Positions 45,334 to 54,919 of a DNA stretch of 64,000 nucleotides are shown here, piece after piece (the first letter of the stretch is position 1; each line of letters starts with the position of its first letter). The DNA is taken from contig NZ_WTVK01000008.1 in assembly GCF_012910805.1 (NCBI RefSeq), positions 1 to 64,000 on the forward strand. Direction: 5' to 3'. This DNA is from Aromatoleum evansii. Lineage in GTDB: Bacteria; Pseudomonadota; Gammaproteobacteria; Burkholderiales; Rhodocyclaceae. A program made the position numbers and the translations under genes. The notes beneath the pieces were generated by a model, which was not told the origin of the DNA, made no database searches, and worked only from the letters and a program-made list of their open reading frames with translations.

Positions 45334-46410
45334 TTAGCCCCCCATGGAACGGCTCATGGCGGCGATTTCCTGCTGGATCGCAAAGAATCCGCCGACGATC
45401 CACATCAATGTCCCGGCAATGATGCCGAGCGCTAATCCAGAGAGGACTTTCATTTGAGCGCGAACGGCATCGAGGCCTGTCTCCATCCATTCGTTGGCGA
45501 CCTTGTTGATCGCTTCGGAGAAATCGCCGCTGTGGCGCGCATAGATACCGAGGTCGCTGACTAGCTCACGCGATGGGAAGTCGTATCCCGACGTGCGCAT
45601 GGCTTCACCCGCATCCAGTCCGGAGTTCAACCCGAACAAAAAGGCGTCGATGCGCTCCGCAAGGTAGGGCGAGGAGTTCGCCAGCATGGTCTTGAGTGCG
45701 TCCTGAATGCGTCCTGACGAGCTGAGCATCGATGCCAGCGCAAGCATGAATCCGGACCCCACGACGAGCCGGTACAGCGAGTATGGCGGCAGCTTGTCAA
45801 AGGTCACGCGCACGCTGCCGCGCCACCGCGGGAGCGAGGCGATCACGATGGCGATCATCGCCACGATTCCGACGATGAGCCATGCGCCATAGGCGATCAC
45901 GAACTCGCTCAGTTGATAGAGCGAGTAGGCCAGCTTTCCCCATTTGTTCACGTCAAGGATGCGCGTGAACTCGGGGATCACACGCGTTCCAAACAAGAAG
46001 AGGTATGCCAAGGTGGCAGCGAGCAGAATTGCCGGATAGAGCAAGCCGCCGATTACGGCACTCCGAATCTCGTTGGAGGCTTTCACCACCCGAATGACTG
46101 AGCGCAGGGCCTTGGGCAACTCACCCGAACTTTCGCCCGCAAGCAAAATCATGCGTTCGGTCACCGGGACCCAACCATCGATGGCGTCAGCAAAGCGACC
46201 ACCGCTGTGGATGACGTTGCGCCACTCCTGGTAGACGATCGCCATCGCCTCCCCTTTCTTGCGCCCCTCGTCCGACTCGATGTCGTAGAGTTCCTTGAGG
46301 ATCTGGTCGATGCCCACGCCATTATCGAGCATGGTCGCGATCTTTCCGTACGCCCGCAGTCGGTTTGCTGCGCCGAACTGCAACTTTGCGAACGTGACGT
46401 TGAGGTTCAT
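45334..46410 (-). CDS. pilR: Pilus inner-membrane platform protein PilR (GspF/PilC family)
   Basis: 358 aa from MNLNVTFAKLQFG at 46410. Two GspF-like domains are separated by membrane helices: AGESSGELPKALRSVIRVVK, GGLLYPAILLAATLAYLFLF, AYGAWLIVGIVAMIAIVIAS, and SGLALGIIAGTLMWIVGGFF at the end. It anchors the assembly ATPase to the pilus base. It lies between pilS and pilQ in R64-like order. Confidence 0.88.
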   Translation of the reverse strand: MNLNVTFAKLQFGAANRLRAYGKIATMLDNGVGIDQILKELYDIESDEGRKKGEAMAIVYQEWRNVIHSGGRFADAIDGWVPVTERMILLAGESSGELPKALRSVIRVVKASNEIRSAVIGGLLYPAILLAATLAYLFLFGTRVIPEFTRILDVNKWGKLAYSLYQLSEFVIAYGAWLIVGIVAMIAIVIASLPRWRGSVRVTFDKLPPYSLYRLVVGSGFMLALASMLSSSGRIQDALKTMLANSSPYLAERIDAFLFGLNSGLDAGEAMRTSGYDFPSRELVSDLGIYARHSGDFSEAINKVANEWMETGLDAVRAQMKVLSGLALGIIAGTLMWIVGGFFAIQQEIAAMSRSMGG

Positions 46411-46415
46411 GTGAA

Positions 46416-48329
46416 TCAAGCCTTTGTGGTCAGCGGGGCGTAAGCGTCCGAGTCGGCCACGATTGGACCGAGCATCTTCCAAGCGGCGAACGGATCGACA
46501 ATCCCCTCACGGATCTTGTGGATGGCGTGTTGCATGAAGGACTCGCCGCCCATCTCTTTGAGCCAGTGCCCACGCGCCTCGACGCGCTTGCCTGCTTGCA
46601 GGAGGGCGCACAGTTCTGCGGTCGGGCGGATGACCTCGGCGACTACGGTACGGCCGGCGGTGCCGCCGCGGCAGCATTCGCACCCGGAGCCTGTCACGAA
46701 CAGATCGCCGAACGAGGAGCCGAAGGTATGCTTCAGTTGCGCCACCTGGCGCGGGTCGTATTGACCCACCTTGTCGTGCAACGGCGCTTTGCACTTCGGA
46801 CACAGCTTGCGGATCAGGCGCTGCGACACGAGTCCGGTCAGGACGGTGTGATCGAGCAGCATGTCCTTGTCCATGCCCATATTGATCAAGCGATCAATGA
46901 TGTTGAGCGCATTGTTCGCATGTAGGGTCGTCCAGACTTGATGACCGGTGGTTGCAGCGCGTAGAGCCAAATCGGCGGATGGCAGATCGCGGACTTCCCC
47001 GATCATGATGACATCCGGATCGAGGCGCATGGCCGAGCCGATGGCAGCCGTAAATACCTCTGCCCGTTGCGCTTGGGTGTGGGCGTTCGCCACCGGGGTC
47101 TGCACCGCTCCAGGAATCGGATATTCGGGCGGGTCCTCGACGGTAATGACGTGCTTGGTGCCCTGCGTCTGATCAATGAAACCGCGCAAGGTCCGTTGCA
47201 GCGTGGTCGACTTTCCCGATCCGGTCGGCCCTGAAATGATGTTCAGACCAATGGGCAGATCCTTGAGGGCGTCGAAGCTCTCGGTGTGGGCACGCGCCAT
47301 GCCCAATTCGCCGAGGTCGAAGGAATCGTCGACCATCGAGTAAAGCAAGCGCATGACCATCTTGCTACCAGCAGCGGTCGGCGTGGTGGCGATTCGGATG
47401 CCATCCAGACCTGGGGGAAGATGCTGCCCGCGGCCGATTCGGGCGTCGAGGCGCATGTTTTCCTTGAAGGTGTCAGCGCCGATGTCAGCCAGTACCTGAT
47501 AGAAGGTGCGAATGAGCGCCATCCCGACGTCCGGCTGATACTCGGTCACGCTCTCGAGTTCGCCGTCGACGCGGAACTTGAGCGTTGCGTGATCGTGCAA
47601 CTTCTCAAGATGAATATCGGACGCGCGGGCAGCCGATGCATCCGCGATGATCTGATGCGCCGTAGCTTTCGCCTTCGTGTTCAACGTCGACTTGTTGGCG
47701 TGGGAACTGTTGCCGCCGACTTGTTCGTAGAGTGAGGCGATATTTGCCGGGCGCGTTTGCACAGGGTTGTAGCGCTGTCCATGGCGCTCAAGCAAAGCGA
47801 TGTAACTGAGCACATGTGCCGAGTAGCGTTCCTTCCCGGCTGCCACGAGCAATCGGCCGTCCGAGAGTAGGCAGACGAGCTTGCGTTGTTCGGAGTTCGC
47901 CTCGAAGACCCCGGAAAGCGACAGGATCTCGACACGGGAAAGATCGACATTCACCTCGAGATCCACGTCGGAGTCTCGTAGGGGATTGTGCTGCCGGATA
48001 GCCAACGGTGATCCCGTGCTGCCTGTTGAGGTCGCGGTCGAAGCGCTCGAGTGGTCATCGGGCGCAGACTCCATGCTCAGCACCTTGTTCACGCCGTGGG
48101 TGTCGACTCGCGATGGGGCATCGCTATCGAGCCGCGCGCCATGACTGCCAACGCGCGCGGTTACCGGGCCGTTCGCCAATACGATCTCGTTAACCTGCCC
48201 ACTCGCGGTACGACCATGAGTAGGGGGCGTCACGCGCGACCCGATCGCACGCTTGGCCGGTGCCGACGTTTCGCCTACCCCGGTCGATGGCGCAATTTGT
48301 CTGCGTAGAGCGTCGAAGAACCCACTCAT
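46416..48329 (-). CDS. pilQ: Pilus assembly ATPase PilQ (GspE/PilB family)
   Basis: 637 aa. The C-terminal ATPase has Walker A SGPTGSGKSTTLQRTLRGF (~385), TVEDPPEYPIPGAVQ, Walker B DVIMIGEVRDLPSADLA, His box TTLHANNALNIIDRL and a zinc site CPKCKAP with CECCRGG. The long N-terminal region is low in motifs. This is the R64 PilQ type of polymerisation ATPase, not the secretin of that name in Pseudomonas. pilR starts 5 bp downstream. Confidence 0.9.
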   Translation of the reverse strand: MSGFFDALRRQIAPSTGVGETSAPAKRAIGSRVTPPTHGRTASGQVNEIVLANGPVTARVGSHGARLDSDAPSRVDTHGVNKVLSMESAPDDHSSASTATSTGSTGSPLAIRQHNPLRDSDVDLEVNVDLSRVEILSLSGVFEANSEQRKLVCLLSDGRLLVAAGKERYSAHVLSYIALLERHGQRYNPVQTRPANIASLYEQVGGNSSHANKSTLNTKAKATAHQIIADASAARASDIHLEKLHDHATLKFRVDGELESVTEYQPDVGMALIRTFYQVLADIGADTFKENMRLDARIGRGQHLPPGLDGIRIATTPTAAGSKMVMRLLYSMVDDSFDLGELGMARAHTESFDALKDLPIGLNIISGPTGSGKSTTLQRTLRGFIDQTQGTKHVITVEDPPEYPIPGAVQTPVANAHTQAQRAEVFTAAIGSAMRLDPDVIMIGEVRDLPSADLALRAATTGHQVWTTLHANNALNIIDRLINMGMDKDMLLDHTVLTGLVSQRLIRKLCPKCKAPLHDKVGQYDPRQVAQLKHTFGSSFGDLFVTGSGCECCRGGTAGRTVVAEVIRPTAELCALLQAGKRVEARGHWLKEMGGESFMQHAIHKIREGIVDPFAAWKMLGPIVADSDAYAPLTTKA

Positions 48330-48341
48330 GGTTTCAACTCC

Positions 48342-48785
48342 TTATTTGAGGCCGTAAGCGGGGATTTGCGGCATCTGGCCGGTCGAGGGAGCGGCGGCCT
48401 GTTCGCCCGACACGAATGCCAACTCCTTCGTGTCACCCTGTTTCTTGATGCGTACGCCATTGGCGCGGATCTCGCTCACTACGCTGCCATCGGGCAGTCG
48501 GTCGCCCTGCTTCACTTCGATGGGTGCGCCATCGGCCAGGCGCAACCGCGCGCTGATGTCACCGCCGAAGCGCATGATTCCGACAATCTGCGGGGCGCCC
48601 TTTTCGTTCGGGCTGCTCCCCTGTGCGGAAGCCAGATCATTGCGTGCCTTGGCGAGATCAGTTTTCGCTTTCAGGTAAGCCGTTTCCGATTGCACCTCGA
48701 GCAGTTCGCGCGCGGTGTAGTTGCCGGCGTGTGCGGAAACTGCCGCGCACAGCGCAGCAGCCAGAACAATGCATTTATTTCGCAT
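48342..48785 (-). CDS. pilP: PilP-like pilus protein
   Basis: 147 aa with a signal peptide (MRNKCIVLAAALCAAVSAHA), a helical segment VQSETAYLKAKTDLAKARND and a small domain QGDRLPDGSVVSEIRANGV of the PilP/GspC homology type. It should be periplasmic and link inner-membrane components to the secretin. It overlaps pilO by 11 bp. Confidence 0.78.
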   Translation of the reverse strand: MRNKCIVLAAALCAAVSAHAGNYTARELLEVQSETAYLKAKTDLAKARNDLASAQGSSPNEKGAPQIVGIMRFGGDISARLRLADGAPIEVKQGDRLPDGSVVSEIRANGVRIKKQGDTKELAFVSGEQAAAPSTGQMPQIPAYGLK

Positions 48786-50094
48786 AGATGGTTCCCTCGT
48801 AAGTCCATTGCCCCTCGCGGGCGGTGATCTTGGTCAGGCGCACGCCCGGGAAGTCGAACATTTCGCGGATGGTTTCCGGCATCAGCGGCGTGGGTCCCAC
48901 TTGCACGGTACGCTCCACCCAATCGGCCGGCAGAATCTCAACCTTGTCGGCCTGATCCTGCGGGATCGGTGGCGGCGGTGGCGGGGTCGGAGCGCCCACG
49001 GAGATCGAGATGTTCGCGGTCTGTATGCGGGTGAAAATGGGCGTTTCCATCTCGGCCCAGAGACTCAACGACTCGTCCTGCGAGTCGAGCGTCTGGAATG
49101 TGCGCGTCCACGTCGCCGAGTTTTGATCGGCTGCCACGACGGCCTCGGGCAATAGCGCCTTGAGGTAGCCGACGTTCGTGTGGTCGTGACGCGACAAGCG
49201 CACCGTCGAGCCGGTCGGCTCGCAGACATAGCTCGCCAGATCCCATGACCCGGGAGCTGCCGGAATCTCAAGATCGGCCATGCATGCTGCGATGAGGCTG
49301 CTTGGCGTCGGTACGTTCACCCATCCGTGCGGGATTGCGATCTGAACCTTAGCGCCGGCCACTTGCGACGTGTTCGCCATTTCGGCCTGCAGCGCGGCCA
49401 ACTCTTCCGCGGCTTTCTGATCCAGATACTGCTGGTAGAGGAAATATCCGGTTCCCGCAGCGACCAGCGCCAAGCCAGCAATCGCCACTGCAAGCAGTTT
49501 TGCCTTGGGGTTGGACGGCGCGCGCAGGGTGTAACGCCCAGCCTTCGGCAAGTGGTTGTTGCGCATGCCGAGCACTTCCTCGACTGCCACCGGAATGAAG
49601 TTGTGGTAGCTGGCTTGCGCATCCTCCTCAATGCTGGGCGACCCAAGGACGGCGGTCCATCCGCCGACGCTGTAGGTCTGCTCGAGCAGATCGTAGGCTT
49701 CGTGGTAGGTCCCGATGCGGTCGCAATTGGGCACGATCGCGCCGTCGCGCACAGCGATCAGAAACCATTGGTTCTGGGCGACTTCAAACAGGCCAATCCA
49801 GTCCTGCAGCCGCTGACGACGACCGTTCAGCGGGAAATCCCGCATCGCTACGGTGTCCGCCACCGCGCCGGCCAACGTCAGGGCACCCCGAGGAATGTCG
49901 CCGTCCGTACCTGCGATGCCGACCTGAGCCACCCCGGCGCTGTGGCGCACCACGAAAGCGGTGCCGCCGAACTTCGCCATCTGCACCTTGGCATCGCCGA
50001 CGAGATCGCGCTGCTTCGTGAGCGGGACCCACGTGAGTCCGCTCACCCACGCGTGCTTGCCGATCTGGACGGTGGTGATCGGGGTCGCGTACAT
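48775..50094 (-). CDS. pilO: PilO-like pilus protein
   Basis: 439 aa. The cytoplasmic N-terminal half (AWVSGLTWVPLTKQRDLVGD, QNQWFLIAVRDGAIVPNCDR) matches R64 PilO-type proteins; a single helix (LLAVAIAGLALVAAGTGYFL, ~200-220) leads to a coiled segment and a periplasmic domain with a Pro-rich stretch (APTPPPPPPIPQ). It belongs to the inner-membrane alignment complex and lies between the pilN secretin and pilP. Confidence 0.82.
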   Translation of the reverse strand: MYATPITTVQIGKHAWVSGLTWVPLTKQRDLVGDAKVQMAKFGGTAFVVRHSAGVAQVGIAGTDGDIPRGALTLAGAVADTVAMRDFPLNGRRQRLQDWIGLFEVAQNQWFLIAVRDGAIVPNCDRIGTYHEAYDLLEQTYSVGGWTAVLGSPSIEEDAQASYHNFIPVAVEEVLGMRNNHLPKAGRYTLRAPSNPKAKLLAVAIAGLALVAAGTGYFLYQQYLDQKAAEELAALQAEMANTSQVAGAKVQIAIPHGWVNVPTPSSLIAACMADLEIPAAPGSWDLASYVCEPTGSTVRLSRHDHTNVGYLKALLPEAVVAADQNSATWTRTFQTLDSQDESLSLWAEMETPIFTRIQTANISISVGAPTPPPPPPIPQDQADKVEILPADWVERTVQVGPTPLMPETIREMFDFPGVRLTKITAREGQWTYEGTIYAK

Positions 50095-50097
50095 GCC

Positions 50098-51717
50098 TTA
50101 GCTCCCCACCACGATCGGGGTGACCAGGATGACCATCGAATCCTTGTTGCGCGCGGCCTTCATGCCGCCGCCGAGGAGCGGGTTCTTCGCATGGCCGACG
50201 CCGTTGTACTCGACGTTTCCATCGGTCTGCTCGAAGCCAGAGAGCACGAGCGTTTCACCCGATTTCATCTTCACACGCTGCAGGAAGGACTTGGCGTCGA
50301 TGTCCGGGGCCTCGATGAGCGTATTGCCGCTGGTGATCTGTCGCAGTTCGCGCAGACTCGACAGCTCAGCGCTGAACTGCAGGAACAGCGTGCCGTCGGC
50401 CTGAATCGAAGGCAGAACGTGCATCGAGAAGCCGGTATTGACCGACCCCGGGGTGATTTCGGTGGTCGCGCCAACGTCGGGTGTCACGGTGGTGGAGGAG
50501 CTCGCCACATACGTGACCGACTTGCCGGTTTGAATCGGGGCCGGCTGATTGTTCAGCGCCACGACCGAGGCGGTGGTTTCGAGATTCACCGTGCCCTGTT
50601 CGGACAGTGCATTGATAACCGCGGTCGTGCCGTTCCAATTGCTATTGGCGGAGATAATGCCGAGCGAGAGCGAGGAGGCGCCCTGCGCCGGTGTGACAGC
50701 GTTTTTCAGGCCGTATTTGCGGAAAAGGTCCTGATATACGATGTCCCACTGAATCGAGTAGTCATCGCTTTTGTTGCGCTGTACCTGGAGGACCTGAACG
50801 GTGATGAGGACTTGCTTCGAGAGCATCGCGTTCTGCGATTCCACGAAGCTTTCGACGCGCTTGAGCACCTCGGGCGTATCGGTGACGGTTAGCGACCCCG
50901 TAGCGGGAGAAACGACCGCTTTGCCCTTGCTCGACAGCATGGCCGTGACAGCTTCATTGATTGCCGTCCAGACACTCAGATCTGACGTGACGCTGGTGCT
51001 TTGCTTGTTCGAGCCGGCCGGACTGCTATTGCCGTTGCTGCCCTGCCCAGACGAGCTCACGGTCGCAGCGATCGCGGAATTGCCCGGCACCGCCCGGATG
51101 TTGAAGGTCTTGGTGTCGTACGCAAAGAACTGAATTTCGCCCTTGCTGTAGCGCCATGCGACCCCGTACCGCGACGCGGCCATGTCGAGCAGGCCCTTGA
51201 GCGACCCTTTGGTGTACGTGAACTTGATGGGGCGCACCGATTTCTCGCTTGCGGAGCCAGTCAGCGCACCAAAGCTGCCGGGAACCGGCGGCAGCCCAGG
51301 CATGGCGCCTGTGGCTTGCGTCGGATTGATCGAGTTCTTCTTGGTCTCCTGATCAACCCATGCCTCGAAGGCGTCGGGCATGACCGAGGTTGGGATGTTC
51401 GTGCGGCGGGTGATCTGCTCGGCGAACTCGCGCAGATCAGCCACCTCGGCGTCGAACCAGGTTTCCATCCCGAAGGCAGCCGGCAGACGGGGTTCTTCGA
51501 CGACCTTCACGCTCTGGCGCCCGCCGACGTAGAACCCGTTCTCGATGACGACCGGCTCTGCAGGACGTGCCACATTCGTGACGCGCCCGACATCCTTGCT
51601 CAGACGGGTATTCTGCTGTTCGATTTGACTCGATGAGTCTTCCACTTGCGTGGCCAGACCAGCGCAACCGCTCAGAGTGGAGGCAAGGGCCAGTGCGAGA
51701 GTTGTCCTTTTCATCAT
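50098..51717 (-). CDS. pilN: Outer-membrane secretin lipoprotein PilN
   Basis: 539 aa. A lipoprotein signal (ALASTLSGCAG) with the acylated Cys is followed by secretin N-domains (VRPIKFTYTKGSLKGLLDM, VVSPATGSLTVTDTPEVLKR) and a C-terminal secretin core (VNLETTASVVALNNQPAPIQ, VMKSGETLVLSGFE-like). It forms the outer-membrane pore for the thin pilus. It is preceded by the TcpQ-like gene and followed by pilO. Confidence 0.9.
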   Translation of the reverse strand: MMKRTTLALALASTLSGCAGLATQVEDSSSQIEQQNTRLSKDVGRVTNVARPAEPVVIENGFYVGGRQSVKVVEEPRLPAAFGMETWFDAEVADLREFAEQITRRTNIPTSVMPDAFEAWVDQETKKNSINPTQATGAMPGLPPVPGSFGALTGSASEKSVRPIKFTYTKGSLKGLLDMAASRYGVAWRYSKGEIQFFAYDTKTFNIRAVPGNSAIAATVSSSGQGSNGNSSPAGSNKQSTSVTSDLSVWTAINEAVTAMLSSKGKAVVSPATGSLTVTDTPEVLKRVESFVESQNAMLSKQVLITVQVLQVQRNKSDDYSIQWDIVYQDLFRKYGLKNAVTPAQGASSLSLGIISANSNWNGTTAVINALSEQGTVNLETTASVVALNNQPAPIQTGKSVTYVASSSTTVTPDVGATTEITPGSVNTGFSMHVLPSIQADGTLFLQFSAELSSLRELRQITSGNTLIEAPDIDAKSFLQRVKMKSGETLVLSGFEQTDGNVEYNGVGHAKNPLLGGGMKAARNKDSMVILVTPIVVGS

Positions 51718-51723
51718 GTGCGA

Positions 51724-52422
51724 TTACTCCGTGCCACGCGCGACGACACGCAGAACGCGATTGCCGCGGTAAATGATTGCCTTCGGGGGAACGTCAGCGC
51801 TTTGCAGGGATTTCGTCAGCGTCTCGACGGCCACCTCAAATTGGCTCGTGATGGACGCTTCGGCCTCAATCGGGTAATCGACCGGTAGCTCCCAAACCAA
51901 CTGCCAGCCGGCTTGTGCAGACCAGCGTTCCAGCACCCTGCGCACGGTGTTGTCGGCGTGTGTGACCTGCCACTGCGGATCGGGTGCGGTGACTGGCATT
52001 GCAGTAGCGGCGTCACCGTTAGGCTGCGTGGAGGTAGCGGCCATGGTCGTGCCGGCCGTGCGCGGGCTGAACGTCACGATCTTGCTGGCCGTGTCGATTT
52101 CCACCTGCAGTTCGGGCACCTGATCGAGCACGTCCTTCAACACTCGATTCCATGCCCTGCCCCCCTGCCAACTCACGATGGAGGCCTGGATGGACTCGAG
52201 GCCGCGCGAGCGCACCGTGTAGTTGCGCGGCACGATTTGACTGAGCGCTTCGTGCAGCGGGACGTCGCGGGCAAACCCCGGAAGATTCTCGAAACGCTCA
52301 GCGCCGATGACGCGCATTTGAGGGTTATCAGCGAAAGGATTGCTCGAAGACTGATCGACAAAGCCGGCGGTAGCGCCTTGCGCCAAGCCAGCGGCAATCA
52401 GTGCGAGAACGACTTTTTTCAT
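51724..52422 (-). CDS. pilL: PilL/TcpQ-like pilus protein
   Basis: 232 aa from MKKVVLALIAAGLAQGATA at 52422, a clear signal peptide; the frame extends upstream without support. Two repeats resemble the TcpQ/PilL C-terminal (secretin-N0-like) domain: DVPLHEALSQIVPRNYTVRS and NTVRRVLERWSAQAGWQLVW, each followed by short strands. It probably acts with the secretin at the outer membrane. It lies 6 bp before pilN. Confidence 0.75.
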   Translation of the reverse strand: MKKVVLALIAAGLAQGATAGFVDQSSSNPFADNPQMRVIGAERFENLPGFARDVPLHEALSQIVPRNYTVRSRGLESIQASIVSWQGGRAWNRVLKDVLDQVPELQVEIDTASKIVTFSPRTAGTTMAATSTQPNGDAATAMPVTAPDPQWQVTHADNTVRRVLERWSAQAGWQLVWELPVDYPIEAEASITSQFEVAVETLTKSLQSADVPPKAIIYRGNRVLRVVARGTE

Positions 52423-52432
52423 AGCGGGGGCC

Positions 52433-53509
52433 TCAGTTGAATCGCAATACAAGTTCGTTGTCGCGCAGCACGATGGTCGCTTTGTCGCCGATGGCGGCGC
52501 CCACTCGGGCCAGAGCGTTGGATGGGCGTTCGGCGGCGACAGCGACGCCAACACTGATTTCCTTCGCCTCACCTTCAACGCGCACTGCGATCCCCATTTT
52601 TTCGCCGATCTCATTGAGCAGCGTTGCGATGTCGGCGTCGTGCGAAATGACCGTGAGCAAACCGTCCTGCATCCGAACTACCGGAGGCCGCTTGGCGCAG
52701 GGTTTGTCCGTGCCATTCACGAAGACGATCTCGGAATCGCCGCCATAGGCGGCTCCGTACTGATTGCTCACGAACGACCGCGGGATGCCGGTGGAAACGA
52801 GAAGATCGGCCAAGTAATCCTGCCGCTTGCGTCCGAGCGCGGAGGTGCCAATGGTTTCCGGCATGCGCACATGGACTTCCTTGAGCAGCCCGTTGCGGGC
52901 GCGGGCCTCGCGGAGCAACGTTGCTTCCGTTTCGGAGGACAAGCGGGCGTTCCCCGCGGCAAAGGCCACCAGCACGCTCGATTCGCTTTGAATCGCTTTG
53001 GGTGCGCACGCCGGCGCCGGCGTCTCGACCGGTGCCGCCTCGGTCACGGGCGACTGCTTCTGAGCGCGTGGGGTGGCGGTTTCAGCTGCCTTCTCAATCG
53101 CCGGCGTTGTCGAAGAGCCAATTGCCAGCGGCTGGGCGGCGCTGGCTGAGATCGCGGGAGCTACCTGAACTGGCACGGTCGGCACATGTGGCTCGTAGGT
53201 GATTGCGACTTGCTCGCGCTTGCCCCGTAGCACGATCTCCGCGGGAATACCGCGCACGACGTAGTACGGACCTTGGCGGAACGAGTACGCACCGCCTGGC
53301 ACGCTGATGGTTACGTCGGCGTCGAGCTCGATGTAGGTGTCGCGGTTGTCGTTGAAAACGATGGTCGGCCGCAGTGCGCTTGCGCCCGCGACTCGGTATG
53401 AGAAATCGAAAGGAGCGTTGCTGCCGTTCTCGGTCGCAGCCGTTGCTACCTGCGGCACAGCGGCCGTCAGAGCGAGGCAGAAAGCGAGGGTTTTAAGTTC
53501 GGTTCGCAT
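52433..53509 (-). CDS. Chimeric periplasmic protein: VirB9-like, OmpA-like and secretin-N-like domains
   Basis: 358 aa from MRTELKTLAFCLALTAAVPQ at 53509, giving a good signal peptide; ATGs at 53527 and 53551 are alternatives. Residues ~30-110 (RPTIVFNDNRDTYIELDADV, YVVRGIPAEIVLRGKREQVA) resemble the C-terminal sandwich of VirB9 (compare PKQVFDDGKFTWIRL in the VirB9 of this window). Residues ~165-260 resemble an OmpA-type peptidoglycan-binding domain, and the last ~75 (VISHDADIATLLNEIGEKMG) a secretin-N/STN domain. It lies exactly between the VirB10 gene and the pilus genes, so a bridging role is plausible. No named family recognised. Confidence 0.7.
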   Translation of the reverse strand: MRTELKTLAFCLALTAAVPQVATAATENGSNAPFDFSYRVAGASALRPTIVFNDNRDTYIELDADVTISVPGGAYSFRQGPYYVVRGIPAEIVLRGKREQVAITYEPHVPTVPVQVAPAISASAAQPLAIGSSTTPAIEKAAETATPRAQKQSPVTEAAPVETPAPACAPKAIQSESSVLVAFAAGNARLSSETEATLLREARARNGLLKEVHVRMPETIGTSALGRKRQDYLADLLVSTGIPRSFVSNQYGAAYGGDSEIVFVNGTDKPCAKRPPVVRMQDGLLTVISHDADIATLLNEIGEKMGIAVRVEGEAKEISVGVAVAAERPSNALARVGAAIGDKATIVLRDNELVLRFN

Positions 53510-53593
53510 AAACGAGGTCAATTCCATGCAATCAATTTTGACGAAGCGCACCGCTAATTTCTTGCTCTTAAAAGGCCGGTTTTGCGCTGTTTG

Positions 53594-54919
53594 TCAGTTG
53601 TAAGCGGGGATTGCCATGTCCCGATTGACCACCACATTGAACTTGTGGCCCTTGCGGATGTGGATGGTCGGAGGAATGACCTTGTAGCGATCCAGCACTT
53701 GCCGCGACACGTCGACGAGGATCTTCCCGGCCTCGGAGCCGAGGCCCTGACCATTGGTGCTTTGGCCGGTCACCACCACCGTGTCGGGTTGGTTGTTCGT
53801 CTCGAACAGATATGCGAGACCTGCAATCAGGAAGGAGGTCGAGAACATCTTGACGAAGTGGTTATCCACTTCATCGGCCAACCCGGATTGCCCCATTTGA
53901 TCCGCCGCTTGCATCGCACGCAGGTCGATCGATGAACCATCCGGGCGAATGATGCGGGTAAAGGCCGCCATGACCCGCTCCTGCCCTGCCGTGAGCGAAT
54001 TGTTGTAGCTGCCGACCAACTTCGAGCCCTTGGGGATGAGCATCTCGTCGCCGCGTACCGTGTCGTAGATGTCCATCGTCACCATCGCCGTGAGCTGCCC
54101 CGGTAGATCACTGTTGAGCTCGGTGATCAGTACGGCGGGGATGACGGCCCCTTGATGAACGACGGGTTTCGGCCCCGGAGGATCGAGCGTGATCACGTCG
54201 CGTTGACCGGCCCCGTTACTCAGGTCCTCGAGCCAGGAAGCGTTATCGTCGCCCCCTCCGCCCGCGGACCGTGGCCGTGCCGCGCTCGCGCCTTGGCTGG
54301 TCGAGACCTTGCGCAAGGAGCCCAGCAGTTCTTCCTGCATCTGCTTGGCTTTCCCGCTTTGCGCCTCAAGGCGCTGCCGAATGACGTCCGCGGGGTTGGT
54401 CGCTTCGCCCGTGCCCGACGCCCCGGCTCTGGCCGCGGTACCACCTCCCCCGCCGAGAGCCAGCAGACCGGCGCTCCGGATCTCTTCTTCCCGCTTCTGG
54501 CGCGCAAGCTCCGCCGCACGCGCGTCTTCATCAATGCGCGGCGTTGCGGATGGCGCCTGCGGCAGTGCGGGCGCGGAGCCGAGCGAGGCCGGCACTGCGG
54601 GAACGGGGGGCAAACCGTTATCCGGCAGCGGGATGGGGGCCGTGCGCTGACGGTTCAGTTCGGCCTCGATCGCGGCCTGTTCGCCTGCGGCATCAAGGCG
54701 CGAGGTTTCGTTGATCTCCGCGGCAGCCTGGTCAGCGAGCGATTTGGGTCCGGATGCGGCATCCTGCTCGGCCGCATCGGTGAACAGAACGAGCGCGAGC
54801 AGCGCCACGAGGACGCCTGGAATGATGATGTGGAGATTTTTTGCCAGCCGCGACCCGATCTTGGGCTGCACCGGATCGGCCAGGCTCTCCTCGACGGATG
54901 GAGGCCGGTTAGTTGCCAT
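53594..54919 (-). CDS. T4SS core protein VirB10/TrbI-like
   Basis: 441 aa. A short cytoplasmic end precedes the helix IIIPGVLVALLALVLFTDAA (~31-50), a long Ala/Pro/Gln/Arg-rich periplasmic linker, and the VirB10 beta-barrel: HQGAVIPAVLITELNSDLPG, MVTMDIYDTVRGDEMLIPKG, SKLVGSYNNSLTAGQERVMA, FTRIIRPDGSSIDL. It spans both membranes and transmits energy to the outer-membrane complex. It overlaps the VirB9 stop by 11 bp. Confidence 0.92.
   Translation of the reverse strand: MATNRPPSVEESLADPVQPKIGSRLAKNLHIIIPGVLVALLALVLFTDAAEQDAASGPKSLADQAAAEINETSRLDAAGEQAAIEAELNRQRTAPIPLPDNGLPPVPAVPASLGSAPALPQAPSATPRIDEDARAAELARQKREEEIRSAGLLALGGGGGTAARAGASGTGEATNPADVIRQRLEAQSGKAKQMQEELLGSLRKVSTSQGASAARPRSAGGGGDDNASWLEDLSNGAGQRDVITLDPPGPKPVVHQGAVIPAVLITELNSDLPGQLTAMVTMDIYDTVRGDEMLIPKGSKLVGSYNNSLTAGQERVMAAFTRIIRPDGSSIDLRAMQAADQMGQSGLADEVDNHFVKMFSTSFLIAGLAYLFETNNQPDTVVVTGQSTNGQGLGSEAGKILVDVSRQVLDRYKVIPPTIHIRKGHKFNVVVNRDMAIPAYN

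Noticed and set aside
49327-50892. 521-aa open frame antisense to pilO/pilN
   Set aside because: Opposite two recognisable pilus genes and without any motif.
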